This document shows positions 33,331-45,625 of a stretch of DNA of 64,000 bases, piece after piece (position 1 is the stretch's first letter; every line of letters begins with the position of its first letter). This stretch comes from Voacanga thouarsii. Taxonomy: Eukaryota; Streptophyta; Magnoliopsida; Gentianales; Apocynaceae. The position numbers and the translations under genes were made by a program. The notes below the pieces were generated by a model, which worked only from the letters and a program-made list of their open reading frames with translations, had not been told where the DNA came from and did no database searches. Where the stretch lies: the NCBI GenBank assembly GCA_026120185.1, contig JANUWF010001281.1, positions 124,001-188,000 on the forward strand, written 5' to 3'.

Positions 33331-34876
33331 AGTAACACCCCTACTAAGGATAGCAACGGAAGCATATCAACATCGGGTGTCGCCCCGTTTCCTGGACTCG
33401 GGGTCTTTATAACAAAAATAATAGAGTAAATACATATATAAGGTCCAGACTCAACAATATCTCACACTGATGGCCACATACATACATATATTAGAAAATC
33501 TCATACGTGCCATCTCTATTTATAATAGAATATAGTACATGATCAAAGAGGAAGCTGTCCAGACCTAAACTGCCGACTTTGTGGAATCGTTCGTCTATCT
33601 GTAGGTCTATTGGGCTCTGGATCCTATAAAAGATAAGATAAATGACACGGGTACATAAAACTTTTGTGGAATAGCATATCATTTGTTATTTGGAAACAAT
33701 TCTAAAACTTTCTAAAGAAGAGTTTATTCAGAACTTAATCATTTTTGAAAAATTTTATTTCAGATTTCAAATCATTACACCTATTTTTTCAAATCACAGG
33801 CACTTCTCCAATAGAAGGTCAGCTTGTATGCAAGTCCCGCAATCCTTACCTTCGGCGCCACGTATTATTGTACTGAGACCGCAGCCTCTAGAAGTTAACC
33901 ATGCGTCTCCAAAATAAGTACATCGCAGGGTACTTCTGCTCAGGTATACCATAGCATACCTAGTGTACCGTAGCACACAATCTTTTACTTGCTACCATAA
34001 GCCAGGGGTCCCAATCCTGAGTCAATTACTATCGAGGTGGCAAGGACTCAAACGCACCGAGTGTCCCCACCCGACGTCCAGCGAATGACTCAAAATCAAT
34101 AAGTGCCCGTAGATGCGATAATTGCCAGGTGCTAAATGGCTAGCTAGGACGACTTATCTCAATGTCCTATCACCTCATTCGGAGCAAGACAATCCCTAGA
34201 ACTAGGCCAGGTTGCTAGGGTCATCTAACTCTAACATAGGCTAGTACAAAGATCAAAGTCCTTGTCGAGTACTCAACCTTAATAATACCAGTCTCGTTTG
34301 ACTAATCAAGCCAGAGGGTTTTCTGATCCCGCAGGATTTTCAAATCGAAACATTTTTAGGGCAAAACAACAGTTTCCAAAATTTGATCCCATTGACTCGC
34401 AAGTCAAATCATCATTCACATAGACTCTGTAGAGCCAATCAATTCATTCCATGGTACATCAGACCAATAAAACAATTTCAGGGATCAAAAGATCATTTTA
34501 CAAAAGTTAATCTCATCACGAGATATTATTTTCAAAATCATTGAATCAGGGTAAAAAGTTCTGTTCACATATCAAAACGTGTTTCCACGAGTATCCGGGT
34601 CATTTTCCCTGTACTCGATCACAAAAGATATTTCAAAGGGTATTCAGGCCATTTTACCCATACCCGATTCCAAAAGACTTTTTGAGGGTATTCTGATCAT
34701 TTTACCCTTACCCGATTTGAAAAGTATTCACAAAAGTTTCAATAAGGATATTTCGGTCCTTTACCGTTTACTTGATTCAAAAAGTTTTCATAAGCATTCC
34801 AATAAGGACATTTAGATCATTTTCCAAATACTTGATTCCAAAAGGAACTCATTTCATGAAATTCAGAATTCTAATC
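33331..34876 (-). repeat. 3' LTR remnant of Tek-T
   Basis: Same text as 45626-47227: GGGTGTCGCCCCGT..GGTCTTTATA signature at 33378-33409, and the same ladder of short GTATTC.GG.CATTTTACCC-like segments at 34600-34850. The remaining ~1.9 kb is gone, cut at the H boundary. Confidence 0.85.
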
Positions 34877-36382
34877 TGATGCGTAAGTATTTTTGGTATA
34901 AAAATCATATAAAAATAAGCTCATTCCCAATCAAGTTTAAATTAAAACGTTAACCCCAAATTACACATATGAGCAAGCGTACTCATCATTAACATAGCAT
35001 AGGGTTCAAACGAATGTCGATCCTCAAGGAACAAGTATGCATTAATCCATTTTGTTTCATTATTTAACTGACTTAATAAAGTGAAAAAGAAATAAAATAA
35101 AATAAAATAAAATAAAAAATAAAAATATATACATGTCAAGGATGGAGAAGTATGTAACTCAAGCCATCGTTTAGACAAACATGATCTTACAGTACCTAAT
35201 CTTTATCATACTTGATTATTCTCTTGGCATCATAAAGGATAATATAGATTCACTTCTTTGTTCAATCCATGAAATCCCTATCTTCTAGACAAACTAGCAT
35301 CACATATCCTGCCTCAACTAATTCACCTAAACGATGCATTGACCATAGTCCTTGATTAAATTTCCATTCCTGGCAAATTACACATGAAATTAACTAATGA
35401 ATCCATATCCTGGCAAGCATCAATTAACCTTTAACTACTTTGTCCCTACTCTTAACCCCTTTGTCCAAGCAAGTTAAGAGCCAACAAATATGAAACTAAT
35501 GAATTGAAACTACCATTAACCCCTTTGTCCAAGCAAGTTAATAGAAAGAAACAACCAATTAATCTCGTAATAAGCACAAGTAATTAAATACCAAGAATAG
35601 CAACCAATTAATCAAAAGATCAAATAACTCCAAAATCATGACTATCTAAAACAATGTCAAATTACAATAAAACAATTAATACATCACTGTCAAGAAAAAG
35701 AAAACAAAATAAAAGAAAGCAATCATAGACAAACTTCCTTCTTCTTCCTTTGAAAACCTTCTTGTACAATCCTTCTTGAATTGAAGAATTCATCATTTGA
35801 TTGAGTGATTTTCTGTGATGATCAATGAATTCTCTCCCCTCTTCTTTTGTGTTTTCCATCTATTTATAGGCTTGGGAAGTGTCTAAACTCATTGGTGTAA
35901 TATTCTTGGCCAAGTAGAAGTTGGAAGATACTCAAACTCCATAGATTACCAAAAATCGTGTAGAAAAATCACAATCCCGCCTTTTCCTCAGAGCACAGCT
36001 GGCGCCGCCTTAGCTCTTGGAACCGGCACCGATTCAGTTTTGGTTCTCTACTTGTTCGTCGATTTTTTTTCAAATTTCTCACAATGTATTCCAAAATACA
36101 ATCGGCACCGGTTCCACTCTGTTTTGATAATTTTTTGTTACCTCGAAGTTCGTTTCATCAGTGCATGGCCGGCGCCGGTTCCACTGTCCTAGCCGATGCC
36201 GCCTCTATTCTGTTTTGCAATGTTTTTGCTTCATTTTACCCCTAAAATCTGAAAAAATAAAAAAAATACCTTTCCAAGGTTAAAATATCAAATATGAAGG
36301 AATATGACTAGTTATTGAATGAAATGAATCACAAAAGAGCCTTAAATAACTAGGAAAAGTATGACTAATTTAGCTCCTGTCA
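34877..36382 (-). repeat. 3' LTR of element H
   Basis: Plus reading starts TGATGCGTAAG and ends TAGCTCCTGTCA. The minus strand has a TATAAATA box at 35861-35868. It is followed by the polypurine tract GTAGGGGAATA. Confidence 0.88.
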
Positions 36383-36929
36383 TATTCCCCTACATTTAGC
36401 TCTTTCCTTGTCCTCAAGCAAAGTATCAAAAATAAGTAGGAAAACATAAGGTTTCATCAAATCAATCAATCACTTTCAAAACAATATCTTCAACGCTTTC
36501 TTCAATTAAGTACATAAAACACATGCTACTTCATCTTTCACAACAAATGCAAGACTTGTGTAAGTGATAAATGACTTTGTAGAATCATCTTAATACTTAA
36601 CAAGTTTTTAAACCATTGGAAAGAATTTAGTTCAAAAAGAATATGCATTCCATAGGCTTACTTTTCATACACTCTCTCCACTAATCCGAGACATATTTTG
36701 ATTCTACTTAGGTCAAGTAGGACTTTCAAGCTTGTAATGTAAGGCTAAAGGTTTGTAATGTAGCTTAGCAAACGAAGGATATAGGAGAATCAAATATCAA
36801 AGAAGCTAAGAGTTCACAAGAAAAGGATAAACAAAATGAATCAATAATTTCCAACTCTTCTTGCTCTCCTATTCTAGAAATCAATCAAACCGTAACCTTA
36901 TTCAGCAATTACAACTCAAGTCAAGCAAA

Positions 36930-37275
36930 TCCTGTATTTTTTTCTTTTTTCTCTTCTTTTTCTCATCATTTTACTTTCTTCATCAATTCTTCTCTATTTT
37001 TTCACAAGATCACTCATAATTTTCAACAATGGTGTCAAAGATTTGATATGAACTTAACTTTTACAGCTCAATCACCACTCCTCTTGTGATCTTTCTTTTC
37101 TTTCTCTCTCAACTTTCTTTTCTTTCACTCCTCTTTTGTTCTTTTCTGCTGTTGTTCTTTTGTTTTGCATTTTCTCTTTTTCCATTTTTTCTAGCAACTT
37201 TTTGTTTTCTTTTCTTGTTTTCAACCCCTCTTTACTTTTTTCTTTTCTTTTTCTTGCTCAATACAACTACATAAC
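36930..37275 (-). repeat. Purine-rich internal tract of element H
   Basis: T/C-dominated on the plus strand, in the same relative position as in G (6740-7095). The 62-codon Phe/Leu-rich frame at 37086-37274 is a product of this composition. Confidence 0.65.
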
Positions 37276-37856
37276 TAAAAGTAATAAGTCATGATATTTT
37301 TCAAGTATTCTTTCTCAACATGCTCCTACATATACTTTTATCCATTGAGAGCATAAAGATTTGGAAAATTATTCAAACTCTCAGAAACAAGCAATGGACA
37401 AAGTATGATAATGGGTTTTAAAGAAAGAAATCAACAATTTAGGCTCAAAATAGGCACTAGGGATAATATAAAAATAGGTAGGCTTGAAAAGCTCAAACTA
37501 TCCAAAGAAAGCCTATTACCTTCATCCTTAAGTTAAATCATGTTTGTTTTTCTTATTTCACCTCAAGAGATATTCAAGTAAGTTCTAGAATGCTCCATGA
37601 ATTTTAGTAGAAAAACAGGTTTAAGAACAATGCAAAGCATATGCTCAAGAACTACCTAGTCCAAGTGCGTGCAAAAAGTCATGCATAAGCCATAAACGAT
37701 ATAGAACATATGCTCTATGATCTATCACAAAGACATGCATTAAAAATACATCTTGAAAGCTCAAAGAAAATCAGAAAAATTTTTGAAAAATCTGCTCAAA
37801 AGGTTCAAAGAAGAATGTAAAGATAAATAAAGAATAGAAGAATTCCCATTCTAACC

Positions 37857-38098
37857 TCTCCCCCACACTTAAACTGGACATTGTCCTTAATGGCTAAACA
37901 AATTGAGCAACGAGCTATTGCAACAAGACCAAAAATAAAAGGGGAAAAGAGAAGAAAGAAAATACTCTCATACTTTGTGCTCAACTTCAAAATATTTCAA
38001 AGTAGCTCAATATTAAGAAAACACCAAGATAATTGATAAAAATTTAGACAAAGTATATCACCAAACAGCTCCCCTACACTTAAATTGGACAATGTCCT
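37857..38098 (-). repeat. Two copies of the GGACATTGTCC / GTGTGGGGG motif (element H)
   Basis: 37857-37886 and 38069-38098. In element sense the perfect palindromes GGACAATGTCC and GGACATTGTCC are each followed by AGTTTAAGTGTGGGGG or AATTTAAGTGTAGGGG. Confidence 0.7.
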
Positions 38099-38311
38099 TA
38101 TTGGCAAAAAATAAACACAAGAAAGCATCTCCAAATGGACTAAAAATAATAATGGGTGAGAAAGTTTAAGTAATACTTCCCAAGTGCAATAATGCTCTAA
38201 TAGATATCCAAATTTGAGGTAAAGAGAAGGGCTTGTCCAAGAGGACTTTATTCCTATGAAACAAAACACAAGTAAAAGCACAAAGAAAATAATAATAAAA
38301 TAAAAACAGAC

Positions 38312-39215
38312 CTAAATAAAAGAAAACAAGCTAAAGAAAAAGATTAAAATAAAAAAATAAAACAAAAACTTTTCACACTCATCATGCTTCCTCATCAAAC
38401 CTTTTGAAAAGAAATTAAAGCTCAAAATAGAAGATAGGCATGATAAATGTTGATTGGAGAGAGGTTTTTGAAAAATAAAAGGTTTATGAAAATAATTTTT
38501 CTTACTAAAGTAAAACACATAAACCTCCTTCTCTAACATTTCTTTAGACACACAAATATTTTTGTCAACATATAAGTGCACATGGTTTTTAAAGAATGCA
38601 TCAAGCTTGAAATAACCTTTTATCCCTTCAAAAGAATGTTCGTAATTAGAATTCCCCTTTAAACTTAGTATTTGCATTCTTAAAGATGAGATCAAGAAAT
38701 CCTTACTTTTTAAGGCATGGTCTACAAAAACTAAGTTACCTCACTGAAATTGGGGTGAAGGGTAGAATTTGTAAACATGCTCAAAGGGTTTCTTAGAATG
38801 AATGATAAATCCAACTTCTTGAGGTATGTTAAACTCCATACATCATTATTGGGACCACTGTTCTCCAAGAAGTGAGAAGAGCCTAAGAAATCATGTGATA
38901 AAGAAATATTAGAATTATGAGCACATAGAGTAGAATTAAATATCTCTCTTGCCACAGCATGCAATTGTCCCTCATACCCGCTTTTTTTGTTCCATGGTCA
39001 CTTGTACGAGCTAGCATGAACTCCTAAGTCTCCTCGACAATATTAACTAATTGTATCCATTGATCGCACAATCGTTGGGAAGCTTCTTCATGCTACTGAA
39101 TAGATGAATTTGTATTGGTAACAAAAGAATTCACTAATGCTTCTAATGACGTCTCACTAAAAACATCAATGTTAGCTTGTAGTTTTGCCAATCTATTTTC
39201 AATACACTAATGTTT
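38312..39215 (-). pseudogene. Conserved ORF region of element H (homologue of 7881-8854)
   Basis: In minus order: a coiled-coil segment (NRLAKLQANIDVFSETSLEA, about 39215-39080), then two open frames: 38964-38731 (MHAVAREIFNSTLCAHNSNI, SLSHDFLGSSHFLENSGPNN, SLTYLKKLDLS) and 38695-38312 (SLRMQILSLKGNSNYEHSFE, FKLDAFFKNHVHLYVDKNIC, LSFNFFSKGLMRKHDECEKF). A frameshift near 38730 separates them. Alignment with G is gap-poor and dominated by conservative changes. Function unknown. Confidence 0.65.
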
Positions 39216-39577
39216 TTTTTTTTTTGCAAATGAAATAAAAATAATGAATAGGAAGCAATGATGAATAATGCAATTTAATTCATGAAGAAAGAAATAAAAA
39301 TGAAACAAAACAAAAGCTATTGCCTTCAGGTTATTGGATCATGTACCAAGGCTAACACCTAGCAAAGATAAGACGAAAGTTAGATAACAGAATTCAAAAT
39401 TACAAGATTACAAAGTTAGTTAATAGAACATAGATCAAAGGTAGTATGTTAGGTTACAAGGGTATACACAAATACACAAAATACAAAAGATAGCACTTTT
39501 TTGCGAAAAGAACAATTGAACATATTTACATATTTACATGGTTAAATCAACAAAATTCAAGCTTTCATGCTATTGTT

Positions 39578-39594
39578 TCCCGGCAACGACGCCA
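39578..39594 (-). promoter_or_regulatory. Primer-binding site, tRNA-Asp type (element H)
   Basis: The plus strand reads TCCCGGCAACGACGCCA. This differs from the plant tRNA-Asp 3' end at one position in the GGCGCCA block and is the standard PBS of Athila/Tat-type elements. The 5' LTR begins 6 bp away, at 39601. Confidence 0.88.
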
Positions 39595-39600
39595 AAAACT

Positions 39601-39787
39601 TGATGCATAAGGATTTGGGTATAAAAATCATATAAATATTAGTGAATTTCTATGATGATCTATGAATTCCTCATTTGATTTGAGTGATTTTCTATGATGA
39701 TCTATGAATTCTCTTCTTGAACTATTTCTCTCGAGAAAATATTGGTGCTGCACTCTAAAATAAATCTAAGTCTCTACATTGTGCACC
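39601..39787 (-). repeat. 5' LTR of element H, first piece
   Basis: TGATGCATAAGGATTTGGG..., internally deleted compared with the 3' LTR. Resumes at 44089 after the solo LTR. Confidence 0.75.
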
Positions 39788-42085
39788 TGTAACACCCCAC
39801 TACTTAGGCCCGATAGGGCCGGGGATGTCGCCCCGTCCAAAGGACAAGGGGTCTTTATAATTAGGTCACACAATCAAAATAATAGAATAAAAATAATACT
39901 TTAAACTTAAAACTTATTACACTTCAAGAATTCAAAACAAATCCATAAAAAGAAAATTATTCACTCTCAACTTCCCCAAAGCATTACATAAAAATAGATA
40001 ACGAAATCTCTTCCAAGGTAGACAACACTAGCTACTCATCTCCACAGCAGGATCGACCTAAAATCATGGTAAAAAGGGTGATGAGATAAAATCTTAGTAA
40101 GTCCGTGTGTGCTTTGAGTGTCTAGTGAAAACAGTTCGTGAATGCAAAGTGTAAAATTTTCATAAGAGAAATACTGGCAAGCAATAAACAATAGTCAAAA
40201 TCAAGAGTGGCGTTTTGGCTTTTCCAACCATACTTGTTCAATAAAATCAACCACTCAAAAGGTGGTCATGGGTTACCACACATTGGGTCCTATAACCATA
40301 CAACGGTCAGAATGCCACACTTTATGTAGACTGACAAAAGGTACGTGGTCGGCCTGCCGGGTAAGATTCTCCTCTTTCTCTACACCCAAACAAAACCTGT
40401 TGTCTACTCTGGCAACACACAATCCACATGACTGAAAACTGCTAGCTCGGACTGGCATGACTAAGTAGTACTGACGTTTCTCTAAGTTGAATTTATCTTC
40501 TGGAGGTGGCCTCCTGCTAGAAGACTCACTCTTGCTCTTCAAAACTAGTACTACTATCCTACCCTTATTGAGTACTCAATGTAATATATATATCCCACAT
40601 GGGAAAATGAATAAAACATAGCACCACTTGTAAATGGCAATTAAGGATTTCCAAAGTCTTTGTCAAAATCAGTTTAGAAACAATTTAGTGTTTGAATAAA
40701 ATTGCTTGCTGATTTTCAAATAATTGCTTTGACAGAAACAAGAAAGAAAACAGTCCCTAATTGCCTTTACCAAATCAGTGTTCACAAACTTTGGGTTTAG
40801 CTTGCCATAATAACCTTTTGCAACAACAAGTTTTATGCAGGAGCTTACCAACAAAGGTCTCCAACAGCTGACCTAACCCCACTTGGGGTTAAATATAAGC
40901 CATAATTAAACTCAAGCTGAAATTCACTTTCAAAAATAAACCTAGCTCAACTTACTACAACCATGACCCTAGTGTCCTAAGCTTTAAGACTAGATAAATA
41001 AATAAAAAGGTTTATAAATAAATCTAGCTCGATATTAAAATAACTATAGTTTGGAAAAATAGGTACAATAAGTGGGAAGTTTAAATCTTGCTAAAAATAA
41101 ATTAGGGTTTATTTGATTAAGGGTCATAGGTCCTAGATGGTATTATGTAAAATAATAATCTAGTAATAATTAATGGTTAGAAAATAATTGGTAGCTAGAA
41201 TTAGTTGTAAGTAAATTTTAATAGGTTTTAATTAAAAGCTAATAAATAAATTTTAATAGTATTTATGAATATATCAGACTTACCAAATTAATATTTTACC
41301 TATTATGATTATTTATGAAAAAAGGCTTTATTTGATATTCTTATTTTACATAATGCCTATATATTTTATTTCTTTAACAAAAGTTATCTTTTATTTGACT
41401 AAAATGTCATTATTTTATATAAGAGACCAAATCCACATTTTCCTTGGGTTTTTGAAATTCACTAGAAGAAGATATAGCAATAATCATTTTATTGATGAAA
41501 TAAAATTAGCTTAGGGACAACAAGGTCATGATCATATTTCTATTGCTAACCATAATCATGAACATACACTCCACACCAATTCATCAAATCATCCAAATCA
41601 TGAATAAAGGCATGGATCTAAATTTACCAAAGCATGATCCAAACTCTATTAACATAAACTTATTCATGGCTTTAATAAAAATACATGAACATAACCCTAT
41701 TCACCAAATGTGACATAATCTCTAACATGCTTGATTAATCATACTACTCATGACATAAGGCATGCAACAAACCCTAAAACATCATATAATCTAACCAAGA
41801 CCAATCATCATCATGCATCAATCCCAACTCCATCATATAAACATATTCATTCATGCTTCAATCTCAACTCCATCATATAAACACATACTCAATCTGCAAA
41901 TATATTCCATCCTCATCCAACTACATCTAAGAGACATGATTCTAGGGTTTAAAGAGAAGATGGAAGAAACTTACTTGAATGATGATTACCTTGGGGACGT
42001 TTCTAGAGAATCCTCTCGCTAGGAGACTTGATCCATCCAATGGAGGAAGAAAGAAACATGGCCATGGTTGAAGTAACCATTCGGC

Positions 42086-42162
<77 letters not shown>

Positions 42163-44083
42163 AGAGTTCATTAGCAAATACTCATCGAGGTCGAAGATGG
42201 AAGAAAATGAAGATGATTGTTAATGCTTACCTTGAAGGTGTTCTTGAGCTTTCAAGAAAATTTTGGTTTTTGATCCAAAAGTGAGACTTCTATTTTGGTG
42301 TTTGATCTTAAAAATTGTAGAAGTGGATTCAAGGGGTTGAGTAGGTGTAATATGGAGTTTTTGGAGAAGATTGGAGTGGTTTGGAGTGGTCTTAGGCGTG
42401 AGAGGGTTAGTAGGTGTTCTTGGTATTCTTGGTTTGGCAAGAATGGAAAGAATAGGGAGAGGGCTGGCCGAAATTCTATGTAGGAAGGAGTGGCTGACTG
42501 ATTTGGAGGATTTAAGAAGTTGAATTTTTTGATTTGAGAGGAAAAGAAAAGCTGGTTGTTTGAAATCCTAAAAGAATATTTTAGGAAATCAATTTTGGAA
42601 ACAAATATGGTAAGAAGATCTTGGTTAACGGAGAGCTTCTGGAAGCTTCAATGGCCGACTGAATTGCTGTAATTTTTGCTGAGATGAATGAAGTTTGAAT
42701 GAGCCTTAGAGTGGACCAAAATATGGTGCACATTGGTGAATGAATTTTCCAGTTGTTTGAGGGTTAATCTATGGAAGGTTGCAGGAAAATTTTGCTGAAA
42801 TTTTGGACCTCAATGAATGGCTTGATTGGGGTGATTGATGGAGAGATTTTAGGAGCAGTCATTGAGCTGTTTTTCGTGTAGAACAATGGAGGAGATGATG
42901 GAGCTTAGTTCATGGCTGTTCAAGGTGAGTTTGCATAGAAAAATAGAGTAAGTTTTGGACAAGGGTGAAGAGGGAACAAGCTGGAATTTCTGTTCAGGAT
43001 TTTCGCAAGCTGGCTGGAATTTCTGGGCAGATTTTTCTGCCATATTTCAGTCAGCTTGCAGAATGATTAAAGGGCCATTGGAGGGTCCTTTAAGGCTAGT
43101 TTCCAGCCTTCTTTATGGAGGAAAAATAAGGCTGCATTGCGGATTGAAAAGCTAAAAGAAACAGCTTAGTTTTTCGGCTCTCCAAGCTGTGAAACTGCCC
43201 AGGAAATTTTCCTCGTTTGCACAGCCTTTGGCAGTCCAATTTTGAGCTAAAATTTTCATTCTTCAAGCTAAGTGAAATGGTCATTTTTCTAGCAGCATTT
43301 GTGAGGGAATATTGGCTGAAAATTTCGACAATTGGTCTGGTCAAGAAGCTGGAAAAATTTCCAGTTTACTACATGAAGAAGATGAACACAACTAGGTTAG
43401 AGTTTTGAAGGTTCAACCATGGAGATTAATTCTCATTGGAACCTTCCATAACTCTTCCCCAATTTCGATCAAGAAGATATCCATTCATAGCCATTTTCGA
43501 AACCTAAATATCACAGATCCTTGCTGGAATTTTCTGGAAACAAAATTGGCTTGGATAAATTAAACATCCTAATTGATTAAAAATTAAGGAAAGCTAGAGA
43601 TCAAGAAAGGTAGGAATCCATTAGAAATTTTTGTAGGGCACAAGAGTGGAATTGGAACATTCCTATCATGTCTCCCCTAGAACAACACTCCCACTCCTCC
43701 CTAAAGCATACAAGGGCAAAAAATATAGCCTTCCTAACACAAACTAAAATTCGATCGTGCAAAAACTCAAATGATGGAATTTGAACTCAATACCTCAAGG
43801 AATTATTCCAAAGCTCTAACCACTAAACCACAACAACTCTTGTTCTTATTTTCTCTCCCAAATATTTTTCCTATTTAATCCTCAAGCTATCTCCCTAATT
43901 CCTCCTCAAGCAAAAATTACCATTTTGCCCTGCTTACTCAACAACCACAATCGAGCCATCTAGGCTACAAATCACATATCCAAGACACATAAAATCATAT
44001 GAAAATATATTTATACATGCAAGAAAATATGATATGCATCCCAACCCTCTTACTCTATGGTTGGTTTTAGCTGGGGTTTCACA
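39788..44083 (-). repeat. 4.3-kb solo LTR, TGTAACACCCC family (subfamily 2)
   Basis: Begins TGTAACACCCCACTACTTAG and ends GGGGTTTCACA. Flanks GCACC (39783-39787) and TCACC (44084-44088) make a TSD with one mismatch. The sequence on both sides is one interrupted H-type LTR. It carries the GGGGATGTCGCCCCGT / GGGGTCTTTATAA signature at 39828-39860, shared with 1-457. No PBS or internal region. Short frames inside (42295-43408 and elsewhere) show no domain. Confidence 0.82.
42088..42159. repeat. (GA)36 microsatellite
   Basis: 72-bp perfect run within the long solo LTR; CT-rich in element sense. Confidence 0.95.
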
Positions 44084-44088
44084 TCACC

Positions 44089-45002
44089 CCCTTTTTCTAG
44101 GGTAAATTAGCCTTTATTTATAGGTCTACAAAGTTCCTAAAAGAGTCCTAAATAAAGAAGAAGTAATTACTTAAAAATCCCAAACCAAAAAGGATTAATA
44201 AAAGCTAAAATAAAAACCTAAGAAAAATTAATGGAATCCTATCGCCTTGACTTTGTGAATTGAGAAATAATTGGTCTTCAATTTTGACTCTGTCATTTTG
44301 TGATGAAGACAATTTGTTTGAATTGGAATGGTCGTTTTCTGTTGAACAAAAGTCTTGTTGAATTGGAATTATGCTGAAATTTGGTGAATTTAGTTGTAAA
44401 TAAGCTGTGCACAATTCTGTCCAGCCAACAAAATTCTTTCTCTTGTAGTGTCGGCTCAATTTGAGCCGTTTACCAAACCACTTAAGCTGTTTTCTTTTTC
44501 TGTTGTTGCTTTGCTTAATTGAGCCATCAAACTGACGACCGAATTCCTTTGTTCTCCTTCCTTTTACTTTTGTCTTTTGCAACCCTTTTTGTTGACTTTG
44601 CTTTTCACCTTGGTCCCACTGAAATTATTTCCTTTCTTTGTTGTTGTTGCCTTGTCTTGTTGTCGGCTCAATTGAGCCATGAAGCTGCCAAAAATTTCCT
44701 TTTCCTCTATTCCAATTCCAATTGCAATTTTATTCCCCTGTTCCTTTATTTTTTTCCTGCACTTTTCTTTGTTCTTTCCAGTGGAAGACCGGCGCCGGTT
44801 GTCCTTCTTGGGCTGGTGCTGATCTTGTTCTGAAAATCACACAATTAGCTCCAATTTTCCCTTATTTTTGCATGAAATTACAGAAAAGTAATTTTATAAG
44901 GGAAATATCAAATAGAAAGGAATATGACTAGTTATTGTATAAAAAGTGTCTTAATTTAGTCTCAAATAACTAGAAAAAATATGACTAATTTAGACCCTAT
45001 CA
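44089..45002 (-). repeat. 5' LTR of element H, second piece
   Basis: TTTATTTATAGGTCTACAAAG (TATA region) to GACTAATTTAGACCCTATCA at 45002. The Q/L-rich frames at 44205-44582 and 44519-44833 are LTR text. Confidence 0.8.
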
Positions 45003-45625
45003 GTACATCTACCTCGGGTATTTCCTAGTCCACTCCCACGTTAACAATCTCTAAATCTAATAACTTCTCCTCAAGTACCTCGGGTACATCCCCTCCAACA
45101 CCTCCTTATCATTCTCATATAATACTGCACCATCGGGGAAATTGTCCTCTTCCTCATCGTCATCTGAGGGCGTGGCTCAACACCAACATCACCCTCATCA
45201 GAATCGCCATTCTTCTCCTCATACGGTGATAGTGTCCCCTCAGGGGTAGATGTCCCTTCCACACTAATGTCTCTCACAAACAAAGTAATGGTGGGTACCA
45301 CTGGATCAAACCTACTCCCGAAAAAACGGGGTGCACGACGGCGGCTAGGTCCAGGTTCTATCATAAGAAAATATCTCGGCTCACCCTCTCGAAAGATCTT
45401 TTCGATCTTTCTTGATTACTTAATGCCTGAGCTTTCACCTATCTCTTTCTTTCCTTCATTATCTCGCTTATCCACTAGGCATTTGCCTTTATCGCTCCTA
45501 TCCGTCACACCTACACAATAAAAGAATTCTATCAATTCCTATAACGATACTACAGTTCTATCAAAGAATTCTATCAATTCCTATGATGAAACCATAGTTC
45601 TATCAAACTAGGCACTAATACCAAT
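45003..45625 (-). pseudogene. Tek-T leader and possible gag start
   Basis: After the PBS (45609-45623), the minus strand runs ~245 bp to an open 98-codon frame (45364-45071; MIEPGPSRRRAPRFFGSRFD, then an acidic stretch EEKNGDSDEGDVGVEPRP). Position and length fit a gag N-terminus, but I do not recognise it. Cut at 45003 by element H. Confidence 0.45.
45609..45623 (-). promoter_or_regulatory. Primer-binding site of Tek-T (initiator-Met type, decayed)
   Basis: The minus strand reads TGGTATTAGTGCCTA, two changes from TGGTATCAGAGCC, 2 bp after the 5' LTR end. Confidence 0.7.

Larger units (their letters stand above)
34877..45002 (-). mobile_element. Element H: non-autonomous LTR element related to G
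   Basis: Minus strand. 3' LTR 34877-36382, internal 36383-39600, 5' LTR 39601-39787 plus 44089-45002 (split by a 4.3-kb solo LTR). PBS for tRNA-Asp at 39578-39594, polypurine tract at 36383-36395. Same internal plan as G: conserved ORF region, two copies of the GGACATTGTCC/GTGTGGGGG motif, purine-rich tract. No pol. The flanks TAATC and GTACA do not match, so a TSD is absent; both flanks belong to different parts of Tek-T. Confidence 0.85.

Noticed and set aside
37086..37274. Hydrophobic 62-codon frame resembling membrane segments
   Set aside because: T/C-rich tract on the strand opposite to the element; no second copy in G.
39578..39594. tRNA-Asp gene
   Set aside because: Only the 3' terminal 17 bases are present, beside an LTR: a primer-binding site, not a tRNA.
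42252..43408. Several 60-80-codon frames in the 4.3-kb solo LTR
   Set aside because: Both strands open by low stop density; no motif, no conserved counterpart.
44205..44833. Frames of 125 and 104 codons
   Set aside because: Lie in the split LTR of H on opposite strands; not open in the other LTR copies.
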